Below the pieces are notes generated by a model that did no database searches, was not told the origin of the DNA, and saw nothing but the letters and a program-made list of their open reading frames with translations. The translations under genes were made by a program, and so were the position numbers. DNA of 64,000 bases from NCBI RefSeq assembly GCF_050789285.1, contig NZ_JBOUVX010000002.1, positions 930,001 to 994,000 on the forward strand. The letters are read 5' to 3'. Below, in pieces: positions 63,248-64,000 of this stretch. Numbering within the stretch: the first letter of the stretch is position 1; every line of letters starts with the position of its first letter. This DNA comes from CAVPWP01 sp050789285 (GTDB lineage: Bacteria; Pseudomonadota; Alphaproteobacteria; Rhodobacterales; Rhodobacteraceae).

Positions 63248-64000
63248 CCGGCCCCCGCGCCCTTGGCGTCGGCCTGATCGGAACGGGCTTCATGGGCAAG
63301 GCGCATGCCCTGGCGTGGCGCAGCGCCGGGGCGATCTTCGGCGACCTGCCCGAGGTGCGCCTGGAATGTCTGTGCGACACGCCCGCCGACAAGGCCGCGG
63401 AATTCGCCCGGCAATTCGGGTTCGCCCGCGCGACCGATGACTGGCGCGTGCTTGTGACGGACCCGGCGGTCGACGTCGTGTCGATCACCACGCCGAACAG
63501 CCTGCACAAGGAGATGGCCCTTGCCGCCCTTGCCGCGGGCAAGCACGTCTGGTGCGAAAAGCCGATGGCGCTGACGCTGGCCGACGCCGCCGACATGGCG
63601 CGGGCCGCCCGTGCCGGGGGAACCCGGACGCAGGTCGGCTACAACTACGTCGCCAACCCGGCCTTCACCCACGCCCAGCGCCTGATCGAGGGCGGCACCA
63701 TCGGCCGGATCGTTCACGTCCGCGGCTGGGTCGACGAAGATTACCAGGCCGACCCGCAGCTTGCCTGGACCTGGCGCGCCCGCATCGCCGACGCTGGGCT
63801 GGGAACGCTTGGCGATCTTGGCTGCCACCTAGTGTCGCTGCTGTGCGGTCTGGCCGGGCCGGTCGACAGCGTCCTGGCCGAGATCCAGACCGTTTATCCC
63901 CGCCGCCCGCTGCCCGACGGCGAAGGCTATGGCGAAGTCGAGAACGAGGATGTCGCCTCGGCACTTCTGCGCTTTGCCTCGGGCGTCCGTGGCGTCTTCA
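63244..64000 (+). CDS. Gfo/Idh/MocA-family dehydrogenase (partial, inositol cluster, C)
   Basis: The start overlaps the aldolase stop (ATGA). About 252 residues are visible before the right edge: GVGLIGTGFMGKAHALAW (Rossmann), CEKPMALTLADA (catalytic Lys), and GDLGCHLVSLL. It is the last visible gene of the plus operon and is a third dehydrogenase for the cyclitol pathway. The C-terminus lies beyond the window. Confidence 0.88.
   Translation, partial: MTGPRALGVGLIGTGFMGKAHALAWRSAGAIFGDLPEVRLECLCDTPADKAAEFARQFGFARATDDWRVLVTDPAVDVVSITTPNSLHKEMALAALAAGKHVWCEKPMALTLADAADMARAARAGGTRTQVGYNYVANPAFTHAQRLIEGGTIGRIVHVRGWVDEDYQADPQLAWTWRARIADAGLGTLGDLGCHLVSLLCGLAGPVDSVLAEIQTVYPRRPLPDGEGYGEVENEDVASALLRFASGVRGVF

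Overview
The window is GC-rich, densely packed DNA. Translationally coupled ATGA/GTGA gene overlaps are frequent. The gene families (CtaD next to a DUF2244 protein, ZntB, LipB, Zur/ZnuABC, Kdo genes, IolBCDE with Gfo/Idh dehydrogenases) fit the chromosome of an alphaproteobacterium of the Rhodobacteraceae/Paracoccaceae type. This placement is an inference from gene content; no rRNA or other marker lies in the window.

Layout. (1) About 1-11.6 kb is housekeeping: a left-truncated UbiH-type FAD hydroxylase, a HAD nucleotidase, a GntR regulator, a membrane glycosyltransferase with a fused N-terminal domain, carA, a YqeY-like protein, DUF2244, ctaD, zntB, lipB and tRNA-Leu(GAG). (2) 11.6-12.8 kb is gene-poor and atypical, with one short foreign-looking gene. 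(3) 12.8-17.7 kb holds small stress/redox genes, a LysR regulator divergent from an F420-type NADP oxidoreductase, and htpX. (4) 17.7-20.9 kb is the zinc uptake locus zur-znuC-znuB divergent from znuA, with a Zur-box-like palindrome between them. (5) 20.9-21.5 kb holds a candidate structured small RNA with promoter and intrinsic terminator. (6) 21.4-24.3 kb has a small membrane protein, an outer-membrane barrel and an aldehyde dehydrogenase.

(7) 24.3-47.6 kb is a large surface-polysaccharide region. It holds the Kdo pathway (kdsD, kdsA, kdsB), glycosyltransferases and an FkbM methyltransferase, asnB, a dTDP-3-amino-sugar set (FdtA-like ketoisomerase, DegT aminotransferase, GNAT), an HTTM membrane protein followed by a truncated DUF393 remnant, and a nonulosonic (sialic-type) acid set (neuB, neuC, neuA-like, SDR, Gfo/Idh). 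Two WaaA-type Kdo transferases lie in tandem. The inferred job is making CMP-Kdo and a CMP-nonulosonate and building them with amino sugars into LPS or capsule. (8) 47.8-49.0 kb is a lytic transglycosylase lipoprotein.

(9) 49.0-64.0 kb is an inositol/cyclitol uptake and catabolism locus, cut by the right edge. One minus-strand operon runs from an ABC sugar transporter (binding protein, permease, ATPase) through a small membrane protein and a PhyH-type dioxygenase to iolB. A LacI regulator diverges from it. A second minus operon (iolE and two Gfo/Idh dehydrogenases) diverges from a plus operon (iolD, iolC, a second IolB, IolJ-type aldolase, another Gfo/Idh). Both divergent promoter regions carry the same near-perfect 18-base LacI-type palindrome, so the whole locus is probably one regulon. 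The PhyH oxygenase, the second IolB and the extra dehydrogenases suggest the substrate range goes beyond myo-inositol.
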